This document shows, piece by piece, positions 62,512-64,000 of a stretch of DNA of 64,000 nt. How positions within the stretch are numbered: position 1 is the stretch's first letter; every line of letters starts with the position of its first letter. The DNA is from Methylomonas sp. Lineage in GTDB: Bacteria > Pseudomonadota > Gammaproteobacteria > Methylococcales > Methylomonadaceae. The translations under genes were made by a program, and so were the position numbers. The DNA lies in assembly GCA_002928965.1 (NCBI GenBank), contig PERU01000021.1:1-64000 (forward strand), read 5' to 3'. Under the pieces are notes generated by a model that saw only the letters and a program-made list of their open reading frames with translations, was not told the origin of the DNA and ran no database searches.

Positions 62512-64000
62512 TTGAGTCCACATTCAGGCAACATCACAAAAGTCGCAAAAGAGCTTGGCATTGACGAAGCCGAGATTGCTGTACGTAAATTATTCCTGGA
62601 GTTTTCCGAACAGGATGCCGCGCTTTTGCAGCGATTGCAGGTATTCGCCCAGGCATCAGGCGAAGAGTTTTCGGACAGTTTCTATCGGCATATTCTAAAT
62701 TTTACCGAGTTAAAAGGCCTTTCCCCCGACAATGACGCCTTGGATCGTCTGAAAAAAAGCCAATCCCGGTATTTTACCGAGCTCATCGATGGCAATTACA
62801 ATTTTGACTACGTCAAAAACCGGCTCCAGGTTGGTTTAACCCATCAGTTTGTCGGATTAAAGCCCAAATGGTATTTGGGCGCTTATCGCAAATATCTCTC
62901 GTGTTTTTTGCATCTCATCTGGAAGGCATATCCGGACGATAGGCAAACGTTTTTTGATACCTTCCAAGCGTTAATGAAGATCGTTACCTTCGACATGGCA
63001 CTGGCGATTGAGACTTATATCTATGCGGATAATCAGACCATAGCCAGTCTGGAGCAACGCATCCGCAATCTGGTCGAGGGGATTGACGCCATTGTGCTGG
63101 AAGCCGACATTCTCTCTTGGGGATTTACTTTTATCAGTCCACAAGCTATGCGGATTCTAGGTTTTCCAAGCGAACACTGGACGACCAGAACGGCATTTTT
63201 CCAGAAAGCGGTTGTTCCAGAGGATCGGGCATTTGCCATGGAATATACTATGCAGGAAACCGGAGCAGGGCGTGACCACGAACTGGAGTACAGAGTCATC
63301 GGTTTTGATGGTCGGACAATATGGCTACATGAACGGGTAAATATCGTTGCAGACGATAACGGCGATGCCACGGGCATCCGCAGTGTTTTGGTGGACATCA
63401 CTCGCCTGAAGGAAACGGAAGGTCAACTTGCTTACCTGGCGACACATGACGAACTGACCGAATTACCGAACCGCACCACCTTGTATGACCGGATACATCA
63501 AGCTATAGCCCAAGCTGACCGGAGCCAAACATTGGTTGGAATATTGTTTCTCGATCTTGACCGGTTCAAGACTATTAACGATAGTCTTGGGCATCACATT
63601 GGAGACGAGGTATTACAAGCCATCTCTAATCGCCTGATTGTCTGTATCAGGGAAGTGGACACCATCGCCAGAGTGGGGGGCGACGAATTTGTTATTGTAT
63701 TGGTTGATATAGTCAGGCCAAATGACTTAGCTGCCACCGCGCAAAAAATACTTCAAGCTATCGCCCAGCCACTTAATTTAGGCGAGCACGAATTGTTTCC
63801 CTCCACCAGTATTGGCGTCAGCATTTACCCAAAAGATGGCAAAGATGTTCAAACCCTGCTGAAAAATGCCGATGCCGCGATGTATCGGGCCAAGGAAAAA
63901 GGGAAAAACCGGCTGGAGTTTTTTTTACCGGAGATAAACGAGGCAGTTCAGCGCCGACTGACGGTTGAAATGCAATTGCGACACGCGCTAAATCGCAATG
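62512..64000 (+). CDS. Globin-coupled PAS-GGDEF diguanylate cyclase, 3' end beyond window
   Basis: The frame starts at TTG 62512, the only possible start after an in-frame TAG at 62500, and is preceded by AGGGGAGA. The first 165 residues are a protoglobin sensor with the proximal heme His at H111 (VGLTHQFVGLKPKWYLGAYRKYL-type segment) and a Phe/Tyr-rich distal side. A PAS domain (about 185-305; ITRLKETEGQLAYLATHD linker) and a GGDEF domain with RVGGDEF (about 387-393) and LFLDLDRFKTINDSLGHH follow. The end (VQRRLTVEMQLRHAL) usually leads into EAL, which would lie outside. It probably senses O2 and makes c-di-GMP. 35 bp after the ANTAR gene. Confidence 0.93.
   Translation, partial: MSPHSGNITKVAKELGIDEAEIAVRKLFLEFSEQDAALLQRLQVFAQASGEEFSDSFYRHILNFTELKGLSPDNDALDRLKKSQSRYFTELIDGNYNFDYVKNRLQVGLTHQFVGLKPKWYLGAYRKYLSCFLHLIWKAYPDDRQTFFDTFQALMKIVTFDMALAIETYIYADNQTIASLEQRIRNLVEGIDAIVLEADILSWGFTFISPQAMRILGFPSEHWTTRTAFFQKAVVPEDRAFAMEYTMQETGAGRDHELEYRVIGFDGRTIWLHERVNIVADDNGDATGIRSVLVDITRLKETEGQLAYLATHDELTELPNRTTLYDRIHQAIAQADRSQTLVGILFLDLDRFKTINDSLGHHIGDEVLQAISNRLIVCIREVDTIARVGGDEFVIVLVDIVRPNDLAATAQKILQAIAQPLNLGEHELFPSTSIGVSIYPKDGKDVQTLLKNADAAMYRAKEKGKNRLEFFLPEINEAVQRRLTVEMQLRHALNRN

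Overview
The window reads as chromosome of a gammaproteobacterial methanotroph (Methylococcales, Methylomonas/Methylobacter-like). The main reasons are two genes of the tetrahydromethanopterin-linked C1 pathway (fhcA, formylmethanofuran dehydrogenase/formyltransferase subunit A; mtdB, methylene-H4MPT dehydrogenase) together with phosphoketolase and standard gammaproteobacterial housekeeping genes (cysDN, lptD-surA, amgK-murU, mutY-yggX). The assignment rests on gene content only.

Layout. (1) 1-24.6 kb, core genome: cysN (start only), cysD and fhcA; a SulP transporter/lipoprotein/zinc-ribbon operon, divergent from an NhaR-like regulator that precedes phosphoketolase; a CBS protein; two TonB-dependent receptors; a stand-alone DbpA-type RNA-binding protein; surA-lptD; amgK-murU (cell-wall recycling); a scrap of a lost hsdM; a secreted, membrane-anchored unknown; yggX; and a 5'-truncated mutY. 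(2) 24.6-42.75 kb, accessory island starting exactly inside a conserved motif of mutY. It carries a gene trio matching the Gamma-Mobile-Trio (GmtY-GmtZ-GmtX) mobilisation module and, overlapping gmtX, a complete but divergent mutY. Its cargo is a type I restriction-modification operon (hsdM-hsdS ... hsdR) with an embedded Fic protein and a PIN toxin-antitoxin pair, a DUF45/M48-type peptidase, an S24 repressor facing the trio, and an unrecognised two-gene operon at the left end. (3) 42.75-47.4 kb, further accessory DNA: an XRE regulator divergent from an unrecognised zinc-ribbon protein with a palindromic operator, a serine resolvase with a res-like upstream region, an internally deleted IS5-family element, and about 0.9 kb of decayed sequence. 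(4) 47.45-64 kb, core: mtdB, then a large signalling block of c-di-GMP enzymes (CBS-GAF-GGDEF-EAL; REC-EAL; globin-coupled PAS-GGDEF), a MASE1 hybrid kinase with its upstream response regulator, and a HisKA_2 kinase paired with an RNA-binding ANTAR response regulator.

How it works together. The island looks like a mobile defence arsenal: the trio moves it, the RM, Fic, TA and unknown operons are cargo, and the element-borne MutY would replace the one disrupted by insertion (the resident remnant has lost the catalytic Glu). The signalling block probably links oxygen or redox and other inputs to c-di-GMP and to transcript antitermination. No tRNA, rRNA or CRISPR array was seen. Family names come from recognising motifs in the translated sequence; no database search was run.
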